From an uncultured Clostridia bacterium (GTDB lineage: Bacteria > Bacillota > Clostridia > Christensenellales > CAG-917): 9,543 nt of DNA. The stretch is from positions 1-9,543 of the forward strand of contig CAMGKS010000041.1 of the NCBI GenBank assembly GCA_946056785.1, in the 5' to 3' direction. Both the position numbers and the translations under genes were made by a program. The notes below the pieces were generated by a model. The model searched no databases, had not been told where the DNA came from, and was given only the letters and a program-made list of their open reading frames with translations. Below, piece after piece: positions 1-5,741 of this stretch (positions within the stretch are counted from its first letter, which is position 1; each line of letters opens with the position of its first letter).

Positions 1-81
1 TTCACGATATTTATAAAACGTTTAAACTTCAATTACGTTTTCTTTTTTAATCTTAAATTTTTAATAAATTTTATTTTTTTA

Positions 82-110
82 TTGACATAGTTTTAAAGTA
101 GTGTTATATT
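82..110 (+). promoter_or_regulatory. sigma-A-type promoter of the perR-rubrerythrin operon
   Basis: A perfect -35 TTGACA (82-87) is followed by a 17-base spacer and a -10 TATATT (105-110). A TG at 102-103 gives an extended -10. The predicted transcription start is near 117, leaving a leader of about 165 bases before the chosen perR start at 282. No other element of this quality lies before the gene. Confidence 0.8.
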
Positions 111-121
111 GTTAATAGGAA

Positions 122-160
122 TTATTACTAATAAGAAATTTGATTTAATAATAATTTCTT
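122..160. promoter_or_regulatory. AT-rich dyads just after the transcription start; possible PerR operator
   Basis: Two inverted repeats lie here. The first is a perfect 6-1-6 dyad, TTATTA-C-TAATAA (122-134), at about +6 to +18 of the predicted transcript. The second pairs AAGAAATT (133-140) with AATTTCTT (153-160) across 12 bases. PerR and Fur bind AT-rich 7-1-7 dyads and commonly repress their own genes, and this position would suit repression. The match to the Bacillus PerR box (TTATAAT-N-ATTATAA) is only partial, so the operator role is inference. Confidence 0.4.
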
Positions 161-281
161 TTTATTCCGTAAAACGGCATGCGACTGTAAACTTATCGTT
201 TTAGCTGCAACGTCCGCAACGCAACGACTTGATTTGCTTTGTCAATGCGTCAAAATTTTAAAAGTAAAAACGGTTATAAAT

Positions 282-662
282 ATGAGAGTTACAAAACAAA
301 AAGAACTTATATACGACACGGTTATGAATTCCTGCGACCACCCTACTGCGGAAACCGTTTTCGAAAGAGTAAGAAAGCAACTTCCAAAAGTAAGCCTTGG
401 GACTGTTTACAGAAACCTTGCTATCTTAGCCGAAAACGGCGATATAAAACGCATAGTCGTTCCCAATCTTCCCGACCGTTTCGACAAAACCGTTGCTCAT
501 CATTCGCACTTTTATTGCAGAAAGTGCGGCAAAGTGTTTGACGTTGATTTCGACAACGTTCAACAATTGATTGACGACGCTTCGGAAAAGCTCGGCGTAA
601 TAACCGAAAATATAGACGTCATTTTTGCAGGTATCTGCAAAGACTGTATAAACAAAGACTAA
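282..662 (+). CDS. perR: Fur-family peroxide-responsive repressor, PerR type
   Basis: A 126-residue Fur-family DNA-binding metalloregulator: an N-terminal winged helix (recognition helix around SLGTVYRNLAIL, 38-49) and a C-terminal dimerisation and metal domain. From memory of Bacillus subtilis PerR, the residues align without a gap: H20, D68, H74, H76 and D87 match regulatory-site ligands H37, D85, H91, H93 and D104, and C79, C82, C119 and C122 form the structural zinc site. Asp rather than Glu at the D104 position favours peroxide sensing by iron-catalysed histidine oxidation over pure iron sensing. The ATG at 282 gives the usual PerR N-terminus (MRVTKQKELIYD); a TTG at 234 would add 16 residues with no family match. 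There is no good Shine-Dalgarno before 282. The rubrerythrin gene follows after 26 bases, as expected for a PerR target. Fur or Zur is possible but less likely. Confidence 0.88.
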   Translation: MRVTKQKELIYDTVMNSCDHPTAETVFERVRKQLPKVSLGTVYRNLAILAENGDIKRIVVPNLPDRFDKTVAHHSHFYCRKCGKVFDVDFDNVQQLIDDASEKLGVITENIDVIFAGICKDCINKD

Positions 663-688
663 ATTTATTTTTTTAAGGAGAATCAACT

Positions 689-1231
689 ATGGCAAAATTT
701 GTATGTTCAGTATGCGGCTACGTTTATGAAGGAGCCGAAGCACCAAAACAATGTCCTCAATGTAAAGCACCTGCGGAAAAATTTGTCGAACAAAAAGATG
801 AAATGAGTTGGGCGGCAGAACACACCGTCGGCGTTGCAAAAGGAGTCAGAGAGGATATCATTGAAGATCTCAGAATGAATTTTAACGGCGAATGCTGTGA
901 AGTCGGTATGTATCTTGCAATGGCAAGAGTCGCACATCGTGAGGGATATCCTGAAATCGGACTTTATTGGGAAAAAGCCGCTTTTGAAGAAGCGGAACAT
1001 GCAGCAAAATTTGCTGAACTTCTCGGTGAAGTCATAACCGACAGTACAAAGAAAAATCTTGAAATGAGAATAGAAGCCGAAAACGGCGCCACTATGGGTA
1101 AAGCCGACCTTGCAAAACGCGCAAAAGAATTGGGTCTTGACGCAATTCACGACACCGTTCACGAAATGGCAAGAGACGAAGCCCGTCACGGAAAAGCATT
1201 CCTTGGACTTTACAATCGTTATTTCAAATAA
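689..1231 (+). CDS. reverse rubrerythrin (rubredoxin domain at the N-terminus), peroxide reductase
   Basis: A 180-residue cytoplasmic non-haem iron protein with the domain order of clostridial 'reverse' rubrerythrins. The rubredoxin-like iron site comes first (C6, C9, C22, C25, within KFVCSVCGYVYEG and CPQCKAP), then a four-helix ferritin-like diiron domain. Likely diiron ligands are E68 (NGECCEVGMY), E101-x-x-H104 (FEEAEH), E131 (IEAENG) and E164-x-x-H167 (RDEARH). The family reduces hydrogen peroxide to water, and in clostridia also contributes to oxygen consumption, with electrons from NADH via other proteins. A good Shine-Dalgarno, AAGGAG (675-680), lies 8 bases before the ATG. The gene sits 26 bases after perR with no promoter between, so the two are almost certainly co-transcribed and peroxide-induced. 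The length is normal and all iron ligands are present. Confidence 0.95.
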   Translation: MAKFVCSVCGYVYEGAEAPKQCPQCKAPAEKFVEQKDEMSWAAEHTVGVAKGVREDIIEDLRMNFNGECCEVGMYLAMARVAHREGYPEIGLYWEKAAFEEAEHAAKFAELLGEVITDSTKKNLEMRIEAENGATMGKADLAKRAKELGLDAIHDTVHEMARDEARHGKAFLGLYNRYFK

Positions 1232-1251
1232 TTTCCCCCTTTAACGAAAAA

Positions 1252-1282
1252 GGCTCGATTAATTCGAGTCTTTTTCTTTTTT
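1252..1282. terminator. bidirectional intrinsic terminator between rubrerythrin and antiporter genes
   Basis: GGCTCGA (1252-1258) pairs with TCGAGTC (1264-1270) around a 5-base loop, with one G-U pair. A run of A precedes the stem and a T-rich run follows (1271-1282). The A run before the stem gives a U tract on the other strand too, so the hairpin can end both convergent transcripts. Confidence 0.85.
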
Positions 1283-1301
1283 GGGTTTTAGCTTGAAATT
1301 A

Positions 1302-2687
1302 TTATCCTTTTTCCGACGATTCAATATTGTTTTCGTTTTGTTCTTCTCGATGATAACTTACGTCGAGTTGGTTTTCGCTGTTTACAACTTTTATCGGACC
1401 GTTCAAGGCTTTATCGGCGTTTTCGCCTGCTGCTCCTTCCGTTCCTAAAATACTTTCGCCGCCGTCTAAGAATTGTGGAGGCAATTTGTCTTTTCGATAG
1501 AACATTTTCAAGATTAAAGGCGCAAGCAAACTTGAAACGATGATTAATATCAGTATAAAAGGCATAATAGCCGGGTCTATCATATTGTAATCTACTCCCT
1601 TTTGAGCGCATACCAAAACGACCTCTGCTCTAACCATCATTCCGACGCCGACAGCCATAGAATCTTTAAAATTGAATTTGCACATAAGCGCTCCGACGCC
1701 GCACCCGACGACCTTACCTAACATCGCAACTAGAATATAGCATATTCCGAATGCCGCTACCGTCAATGTGATGCCGCTGAAATCGGTGTTTATTCCGATA
1801 TTGGCAAAAAATACAGGGGCAAAAATCATATAACAATTTATCTCTGCCTTTCTGTCAATATAATTGGCTTCATGCAAACCGGAAAGCATAAGTCCCGCTA
1901 TATATGCTCCGGTTATATCGGCGACTCCAAACCATTTTTCCGCCGCAAATGCATAGAAAAAGCAGATTGCAAATCCCCATATCGCAACTCGTCTGTTATG
2001 CGGCCATTTCTTCTCCATGCGTTTGAAAAGAAATCTAAGCAACATTCCGATTCCGATTGCCGCCACGAAAAACAAAACGGTATATAAAATTACAAAGCCC
2101 GTCGACTTGCCTACGTCCGCTCCGTCGCCTTTTGCCATTCCTATGACAAGCGACAACAATATTACGCCGATGATATCGTCAAGTATTGCGGCGGAAACGA
2201 TTGCCGTTCCTACCTTGCTTTGCAGTTTTCCCATTTCTTTTAAAGTCGCTACGGTTACGCTGACCGACGTTGCCGAAAGTATCACTCCGTAAAATACGTT
2301 TGAAAGAACGGTTGTTCTCGACCAATCGCTATATCCGCCGTTAAACGCCGTTGCAAGCAGAAAACCGAATGCAAACGGAACGATTACGCCTAATAAAGTT
2401 ATAACGACCGAAGCAACGCCCGTTGCTTTTACTTGCTTTATATCCGTTCCTATTCCTGCTGAAAACATAATGAGTATAACGCCGATTTTACCTATAAACG
2501 ACAATCCTTCAAGAGTTGTGCCCGTAAAAACGGTTTGACCGGGAATATATTTTATTAAACTCAAAAGTATGCCTACAAGAAGCATACCTACTACTTGCGG
2601 AAGTCCTATTTTTTTGCAACCTATGCAAAACAGTTTAGACAAAAACAAAATCATCGCAAGCGGCAATAAAACTGTATAGTATTCCAT
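1302..2687 (-). CDS. CPA2-family cation/proton antiporter (Na+/H+ or K+/H+ exchanger)
   Basis: A 461-residue integral membrane protein of the monovalent cation:proton antiporter 2 family (NapA/KefB-like), with about 12 hydrophobic segments between residues 3 and 396. The hallmark Asp-Asp pair is present (D170-D171 in AILDDIIGVI), the ion-binding site of electrogenic NapA-type exchangers. Other family motifs are SATSVSVTVATLKEMGKL (138-155), ITGAYIAGL (258-266), FFANIGI (293-299), a lysine in LGKVVG (K325) and an Arg-Glu pair in MMVRAEVVLV (R353, E355). The tail from about 400 is hydrophilic and acidic and lacks the TrkA-N/RCK nucleotide domain of KefB/KefC. It probably exports Na+ or K+ in exchange for protons for pH and salt balance; which ion cannot be told. 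GGAG (2697-2694) precedes the ATG at 2687. The gene is single and convergent with the rubrerythrin gene. Confidence 0.9.
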   Translation of the reverse strand: MEYYTVLLPLAMILFLSKLFCIGCKKIGLPQVVGMLLVGILLSLIKYIPGQTVFTGTTLEGLSFIGKIGVILIMFSAGIGTDIKQVKATGVASVVITLLGVIVPFAFGFLLATAFNGGYSDWSRTTVLSNVFYGVILSATSVSVTVATLKEMGKLQSKVGTAIVSAAILDDIIGVILLSLVIGMAKGDGADVGKSTGFVILYTVLFFVAAIGIGMLLRFLFKRMEKKWPHNRRVAIWGFAICFFYAFAAEKWFGVADITGAYIAGLMLSGLHEANYIDRKAEINCYMIFAPVFFANIGINTDFSGITLTVAAFGICYILVAMLGKVVGCGVGALMCKFNFKDSMAVGVGMMVRAEVVLVCAQKGVDYNMIDPAIMPFILILIIVSSLLAPLILKMFYRKDKLPPQFLDGGESILGTEGAAGENADKALNGPIKVVNSENQLDVSYHREEQNENNIESSEKG

Positions 2688-2890
2688 TTATAACTCCATA
2701 TTCGCATTTAACTGCGTTTAAAAATTTATTTCGAATATAATTTGTTTGCAAGAAAAAATTTAGAGACTGAGTTGCATTAAAATTTTATCCTGTTTTGTTT
2801 TTAAATTTTAGCTTGCATTTTTCATTCAGCGTTTTAAAAGGTATTTCGATTATTCCCTAAACCGCTTTGCCTTTCCCGTTTACGGTGCGT

Positions 2891-2917
2891 AAAAAACTGC
2901 CGTAACAGTTCGCTGTT
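2891..2917 (-). promoter_or_regulatory. two overlapping, mutually exclusive hairpins in the antiporter leader, attenuator-like
   Basis: On the minus strand, AACAG (2917-2913) can pair with CTGTT (2908-2904) around a CGAA loop. Alternatively, AACTGT (2910-2905) can pair with GCAGTT (2900-2895) around a TACG loop. The second is followed by T residues (six in a row, 2896-2891), like a short intrinsic terminator. They share bases, so only one can form. The position is about 30-55 bases after the predicted start. The stems are short (5 and 6 bp), so regulatory use is a suggestion only. Confidence 0.35.
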
Positions 2918-2951
2918 TTATTCTATTAATCTCCCTTAAAATATGCTACCG

Positions 2952-2980
2952 ATTATAGCACTAGGGACAAACTCTGTCAA
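2952..2980 (-). promoter_or_regulatory. perfect consensus sigma-A promoter reading towards the antiporter
   Basis: On the minus strand, -35 TTGACA (2980-2975), a 17-base spacer and -10 TATAAT (2957-2952) match the consensus at all 12 positions. The predicted start is near 2945, about 258 bases before the antiporter ATG. No strong promoter lies closer: TTGCAA/TAAATT at about 2750-2722 is only a 4/6 plus 4/6 match. It therefore drives either the antiporter with a long leader or a separate small RNA. Confidence 0.75.
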
Positions 2981-3274
2981 ACGATAAGCTGTTTTTACGC
3001 TTTTTAAATTTTAAAAGTGCATTATAACGAAGTTTTAACTTTTATGCATAAACGCTTATGATCAAAATTTTTTATTCTGTAAAAAACAACCGAATTTAAA
3101 ACTTTCTTTAATTTTACACGTTGCTGTAATTTGAATCTTTTGCTTTTGTCCTGAAAAGCCGTCCCGAAACGGTTAAATATTTCAGTTTTATGAGCTAAGC
3201 AATTTCCTACTTTTTGCGTTCTATATAATAAACAAATTACGTAAAGCGATGATTAAATCTTTTGCTTTAAATTG

Positions 3275-3292
3275 AGCGTTAATTTTAACGCT
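3275..3292. repeat. 18-base perfect dyad
   Basis: AGCGTTAA (3275-3282) and TTAACGCT (3285-3292) are exact inverted copies separated by TT. It could be a protein-binding site or a small RNA hairpin. No U tract follows, so it is not a typical terminator. No promoter or gene is close enough to assign a role. Confidence 0.5.
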
Positions 3293-3332
3293 TAACACGA
3301 AACCTAAATTATTCTTAAAAATCATAAATTGC

Positions 3333-3364
3333 TATAATCATAATTTGTTATAATCATAATTTGT
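3333..3364. repeat. two tandem copies of a 16-base AT-rich unit
   Basis: TATAATCATAATTTGT occurs exactly twice in tandem (3333-3348 and 3349-3364). A degenerate partial copy precedes it (ATCATAAATTG, 3321-3331) and another follows (TATAATTCATAA, 3365-3376), merging into the next repeat family. The pattern suggests replication slippage. Confidence 0.75.
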
Positions 3365-3371
3365 TATAATT

Positions 3372-3422
3372 CATAACTTTTAACAAAGCATAACTTTTAA
3401 TAAAGCATTACTTTTAACAAAA
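3372..3422. repeat. three tandem copies of a 17-base unit
   Basis: CATAACTTTTAACAAAG is repeated at 3372-3388, 3389-3405 (one change) and 3406-3422 (two changes). It starts where the 16-base family ends and stops just before the terminator stem. Confidence 0.75.
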
Positions 3423-3428
3423 CATATA

Positions 3429-3457
3429 AAAAAGAGCAAACATTGTTTGCTCTTTTT
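3429..3457 (-). terminator. intrinsic terminator of the ACT/PFL operon
   Basis: A 13-bp perfect stem (3429-3441 with 3445-3457, core GAGCAAAC/GTTTGCTC) has a 3-base loop. Its distal arm continues into a U run on the minus strand. It lies about 85 bases beyond the PFL-family stop codon, with a short tandem repeat array between. Stem and T run also occur on the plus strand, but no plus-strand gene ends here. Confidence 0.85.
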
Positions 3458-3466
3458 CTTCAATAT

Positions 3467-3529
3467 CTTTATAAATTGCTTTTATAAATTGCTTTTATAA
3501 ATTGCTTTATAAATTGCTTTTATAAATAA
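3467..3529. repeat. five tandem copies of a 12/13-base unit in the PFL-family 3' untranslated region
   Basis: The unit CTTT(T)ATAAATTG is repeated at 3467-3478, 3479-3491, 3492-3504, 3505-3516 and 3517-3529 (last copy ending ATAA). Unit lengths are 12, 13, 13, 12 and 13. The array lies between the PFL stop codon and its terminator, so it would be transcribed as part of the 3' untranslated region. Confidence 0.85.
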
Positions 3530-3542
3530 CGACGCTTAAATA

Positions 3543-4889
3543 TTAATTTTTATAACTATGCATAGGAGCAGGAATTCTTCCGCCTCTTAACACAAATTCT
3601 GAACTGTCGCCTTTTTTTAACGGCATGATAGGAGCGTGTCCCAGCAATCCGCCGAATTCGATTGTTCCTTCTTTTTTACCGATAACCGGAATTACTCTGA
3701 CTGCGGTAGTCTTGTTGTTGATAACGCCTATTGCCGCTTCGTCTGCAATAATAGCGGAAATCGTTTCTGCCGAAGTGTCTCCCGGAATTGCAATCATATC
3801 AAGGCCGACAGAACAAACGGCAGTCATTGCTTCGAGTTTTTCTATACAAAGCGTTCCGTTGTTTACGGCGTCAATCATGCCAAGATCTTCGCTGACGGGA
3901 ATGAAAGCACCCGATAAACCGCCGACGTGAGCGCTTGCCATTGTTCCGCCCTTTTTAACAGCGTCGTTGAGCATCGCAAGGCAGGCGGTAGTTCCGGGGA
4001 TACCTACGCTTGAAAGTCCCATTTCTTCAAGGACTTCGGCTACGCTATCGCCACGGTTAGGCGTAGGTGCAAGCGATAAATCTACTATGCCGAACGTGCC
4101 GCCGAGCATTTGCGCCGCTTCTCTTGCGACAAGCTCGCCTACTCTTGTGATTTTAAATGCGGTTTTCTTTATAATATTAGCCATTTCGTCGCACGGCTTT
4201 CCCTTTGCGTGAGTTAACGCCGTTTTTACGACGCCCGGTCCGGAAATGCCGACGTTTATAACTAAATCTCCTTCGCCTATTCCGTTGAACGACCCTGCCA
4301 TAAACGGATTATCTTCAACGGCATTTGCAAAAGCCACGAATTTAGCGCAGCCGATGCAACCTTCGTTTGCGGTAAGTTCGGCTGTCTCTTTTATCACCTT
4401 GCCGACAAGTTTAACCGCGTCCATATTTATTCCGGCTTTCGTAGATCCTATATTTACGGATGAACAAAGTTTTTTCGTGTTTTTGAGAACGTACGGAATT
4501 GTCTTTATAAAATCTTTTTCGCTTTCCGTCATTCCTTTTTGAACCAATGCCGAATAACCGCCGATAAAATCTATGCCTATTTCTTCGGCAACTTTATCAA
4601 GCGTTAAACCTATCTGACTGTAACCGCCGCTTGCCGCTCCTATAAGACTTATAGGCGTTACCGACACTCTTTTGTTTACGATAGGAATACCGTATTTGCT
4701 TTGAATGTAATCGGCGACTTCGATAAGTTTTCCAGCCTTATTCAAAATTTTACCGTACACCTTTTTACAAACCGTTTCTACGTCGTCGCTTATGCAGTCG
4801 AACAACGATATATGAACCGTTATCGTTCTTATATCGAGGTGTTGGTCTTTTATCATTTCTATAGTCTGTATAACGTCGTTCTGAATCAT
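3543..4889 (-). CDS. PFL-family protein (UPF0210/DUF711), function unknown
   Basis: A 448-residue soluble protein of the UPF0210/DUF711 family, with the usual family length and N-terminus (an LDIRTITVHISLFDC-type start, about 18-32). The family is placed by structure among pyruvate-formate-lyase-like folds, hence its name, but I see no glycyl-radical motif (RVxGY type) near the C-terminus and know of no proven reaction. Visible conserved-looking stretches are a Cys pair in ECxxC-like EGCIGC (176-181), the Gly-rich GISGPGVVKTAL (214-225), LSLAPTPNRGDSVAEVLEEM (271-290), AHVGGLSGAFIPVSED (320-335) and a C-terminal RGGRIPAPMHS (435-445). Translation is probably coupled to the upstream ACT gene: its AGGGCGG (4899-4893) overlaps that gene's TAG stop and lies just before the ATG. 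The pairing with a UPF0237 ACT protein is conserved in many Firmicutes. Confidence 0.9.
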   Translation of the reverse strand: MIQNDVIQTIEMIKDQHLDIRTITVHISLFDCISDDVETVCKKVYGKILNKAGKLIEVADYIQSKYGIPIVNKRVSVTPISLIGAASGGYSQIGLTLDKVAEEIGIDFIGGYSALVQKGMTESEKDFIKTIPYVLKNTKKLCSSVNIGSTKAGINMDAVKLVGKVIKETAELTANEGCIGCAKFVAFANAVEDNPFMAGSFNGIGEGDLVINVGISGPGVVKTALTHAKGKPCDEMANIIKKTAFKITRVGELVAREAAQMLGGTFGIVDLSLAPTPNRGDSVAEVLEEMGLSSVGIPGTTACLAMLNDAVKKGGTMASAHVGGLSGAFIPVSEDLGMIDAVNNGTLCIEKLEAMTAVCSVGLDMIAIPGDTSAETISAIIADEAAIGVINNKTTAVRVIPVIGKKEGTIEFGGLLGHAPIMPLKKGDSSEFVLRGGRIPAPMHSYKN

Positions 4890-4897
4890 ATGCCGCC

Positions 4898-5164
4898 CTA
4901 AATAGAATTCATAGATGTAAAAATGTTTTCGTGTTGAATACGGATTTCGACTGCCATTTCATCGGCAATTTTGCTTAATGCGTCGTTTACTTCCGAAATA
5001 GTTTTGTCTCCCGTTTCCACCATCATAAGCATAGTGAAATAATTCGATTGCATTATCGTCTGCGAAATATCTAAGATATTGCAATCGTTTTCGTATAATG
5101 CGTTTGATACTTTTGCGATTATGCCCTTTTTGTCTTTTCCTAAAACCGATACTATTGCTTTCAT
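4898..5164 (-). CDS. ACT-domain protein, UPF0237 family
   Basis: An 88-residue protein made of a single ACT domain, the small-molecule (often amino acid) sensing fold. The first strand and turn, KAIVSVLGKDKKGIIAKVS (2-20), carry the typical glycine region, followed by the helix SNALYENDCNILDISQ (20-35). It matches the usual length of stand-alone UPF0237 proteins, distantly related to GcvR-type regulators. AAGGAAA lies about 8 bases before the ATG, and the next gene begins 8 bases after its stop. It is likely a ligand-binding partner or regulator of the PFL-family protein, but the ligand is unknown. The promoter at 5187-5215 gives a leader of only about 16 bases. Confidence 0.9.
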   Translation of the reverse strand: MKAIVSVLGKDKKGIIAKVSNALYENDCNILDISQTIMQSNYFTMLMMVETGDKTISEVNDALSKIADEMAVEIRIQHENIFTSMNSI

Positions 5165-5186
5165 ATTTTATTTCCTTTATTTATAA

Positions 5187-5215
5187 ATTTTAATTACAGC
5201 AAAAGATTATGTCAA
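5187..5215 (-). promoter_or_regulatory. promoter of the ACT/PFL operon
   Basis: On the minus strand, -35 TTGACA (5215-5210), a 17-base spacer and -10 TAAAAT (5192-5187) match the consensus at 11 of 12 positions. The predicted start near 5180 lies just before the ribosome binding site. It is divergent from the tRNA promoter, with only 18 bases between the two -35 boxes. Confidence 0.8.
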
Positions 5216-5233
5216 GCAAATGAGTTAAAACCA

Positions 5234-5262
5234 TTGCCAAAAACAAATTTATGTTTTATAAT
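5234..5262 (+). promoter_or_regulatory. promoter of tRNA-Gln
   Basis: -35 TTGCCA (5234-5239), a 17-base spacer and a perfect -10 TATAAT (5257-5262). The predicted start is near 5269, about 11 bases before the mature tRNA. Confidence 0.8.
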
Positions 5263-5279
5263 ACGAATTGTCAAAGCGA

Positions 5280-5353
5280 TGGAGTATGGTGTAGTGGCAG
5301 CACGAAGGCCTCTGACTCCTTCGGTGTAGGTTCGATTCCTACTACTCCTGCCA
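5280..5353 (+). tRNA. tRNA-Gln, anticodon CUG
   Basis: A full cloverleaf with an encoded CCA (5351-5353). The acceptor arm is 5280-5286 with 5343-5349; the D arm 5289-5292 with 5300-5303; the anticodon arm 5305-5309 with 5317-5321; the T arm GTAGG/CCTAC (5326-5330, 5338-5342) with loop TTCGATT. The loop CTCTGAC puts CTG at 34-36, reading CAG codons. U1 and a G discriminator (5350) fit tRNA-Gln, but position 72 is U, giving a U1-U72 mismatch instead of the usual U1-A72, and positions 31-39 are C-U. Other stems pair, with one G-U in the D arm. The tRNA has its own promoter and terminator. Confidence 0.9.
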
Positions 5354-5405
5354 AACGCCCGTTACAAAGAGACGTCAGTCTTAAAGTGACAGGCGTTTTA
5401 TTTTT
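5353..5405 (+). terminator. terminator of the tRNA-Gln transcript
   Basis: AAACGCC (5353-5359), starting on the last base of the CCA, pairs with GGCGTTT (5392-5398), followed by TATTTTT. The long interior can form a smaller stem, GTCA (5374-5377) with TGAC (5387-5390). Confidence 0.7.
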
Positions 5406-5741
5406 ACCGTTTTCCTTTTTACCGCAATGCGGTTATTACTTTCCAAAATTAAAAATGCATAGCCAAAGCATAGCATAGCAAAACCGCTTAAATAAAGCTT
5501 TACACTGCTTAATTAAACGATCCCCCATTGTTAGACTAGGTTTCAGACAAATCAAACTACTTTTTTCACAAATTCTTTTTTACTTTGCTCTTTTGCTTTT
5601 AAAAGTTTAATTCTGCTTCTTATTTCCTTTTTTATATCCGTTTACGTTACGCATATTTATGCTGCTTAGATTACGGAGTTTATCGATATTGTTTAATCCG
5701 CGTTGTTTGACTTTATCGCTTTTTAGAACTATAATACCGTT
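5406..5741. other. intergenic region between tRNA-Gln and the acyltransferase operon
   Basis: No convincing gene. A small hairpin, ACCGC-AAT-GCGGT (5421-5433), could be a backup terminator. The heptamer GCATAGC occurs at 5457-5463, 5468-5474 and, overlapping, 5473-5479. The rest is AT-rich DNA leading to the promoter at 5707-5735. Confidence 0.5.
5707..5735 (+). promoter_or_regulatory. promoter placed for a leaderless acyltransferase mRNA
   Basis: -35 TTGACT (5707-5712), a 17-base spacer and a perfect -10 TATAAT (5730-5735). Only six bases separate the -10 from the ATG at 5742, so the usual start seven bases downstream of the -10 falls on the A of the start codon. There is no room for a ribosome binding site. 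Confidence 0.8.

Larger units (their letters stand above)
1..281. other. intergenic region and leader upstream of perR
   Basis: Bases 1-80 are very AT-rich with no coding signal on either strand. The promoter and dyads follow. The remaining leader (about 161-281) is richer in GC and holds a small hairpin, CCGT-AAA-ACGG (167-177), but no recognisable riboswitch. The reading frame can be extended back to a TTG at 234, but that extension does not match the family. Confidence 0.6.
2700..3540. other. about 840-base AT-rich intergenic region without a gene
   Basis: No frame on either strand has a credible protein. The part nearest the antiporter (2700-2945) is its probable leader, with the consensus promoter at 2952-2980. 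Between 2981 and 3320 I see only AT-rich DNA with a few small dyads, including an imperfect stem with outer arms CTGAAA (3151-3156) and TTTCAG (3180-3185) and inner arms GCCGT (3158-3162) and ACGGT (3169-3173). From 3319 to 3529 it is dominated by three short tandem-repeat families around the terminator of the ACT/PFL operon. Confidence 0.6.

Noticed and set aside
234..281. N-terminal extension of PerR from a TTG.
   Set aside because: The 16 extra residues do not match the family, whose N-terminus corresponds to the ATG at 282, and the TTG has no ribosome binding site.
707..1189. A long minus-strand open frame (160 codons) opposite the rubrerythrin gene.
   Set aside because: The plus-strand rubrerythrin has all family residues and a good ribosome binding site; the antisense frame is a codon-bias shadow.
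2690..2945. A known riboswitch (fluoride, T-box, or Na+-responsive types) in the antiporter leader.
   Set aside because: I compared the leader with remembered core motifs and found no convincing match; only the competing hairpins remain.
3333..3422. The AT-rich repeats as plasmid-type iterons or a replication origin.
   Set aside because: There is no DnaA box (TTATNCACA) cluster and no rep, dnaA or parA gene nearby.
3319..3529. The clustered short repeats as a CRISPR array or integron attachment sites.
   Set aside because: Units are 12-17 bases, contiguous with no spacers, AT-rich and without dyads, and no cas or integrase gene is present.
5251..5478. A plus-strand 75-codon open frame starting upstream of the tRNA.
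   Set aside because: It runs across the tRNA-Gln gene and its terminator and has no ribosome binding site, so it is a shadow.
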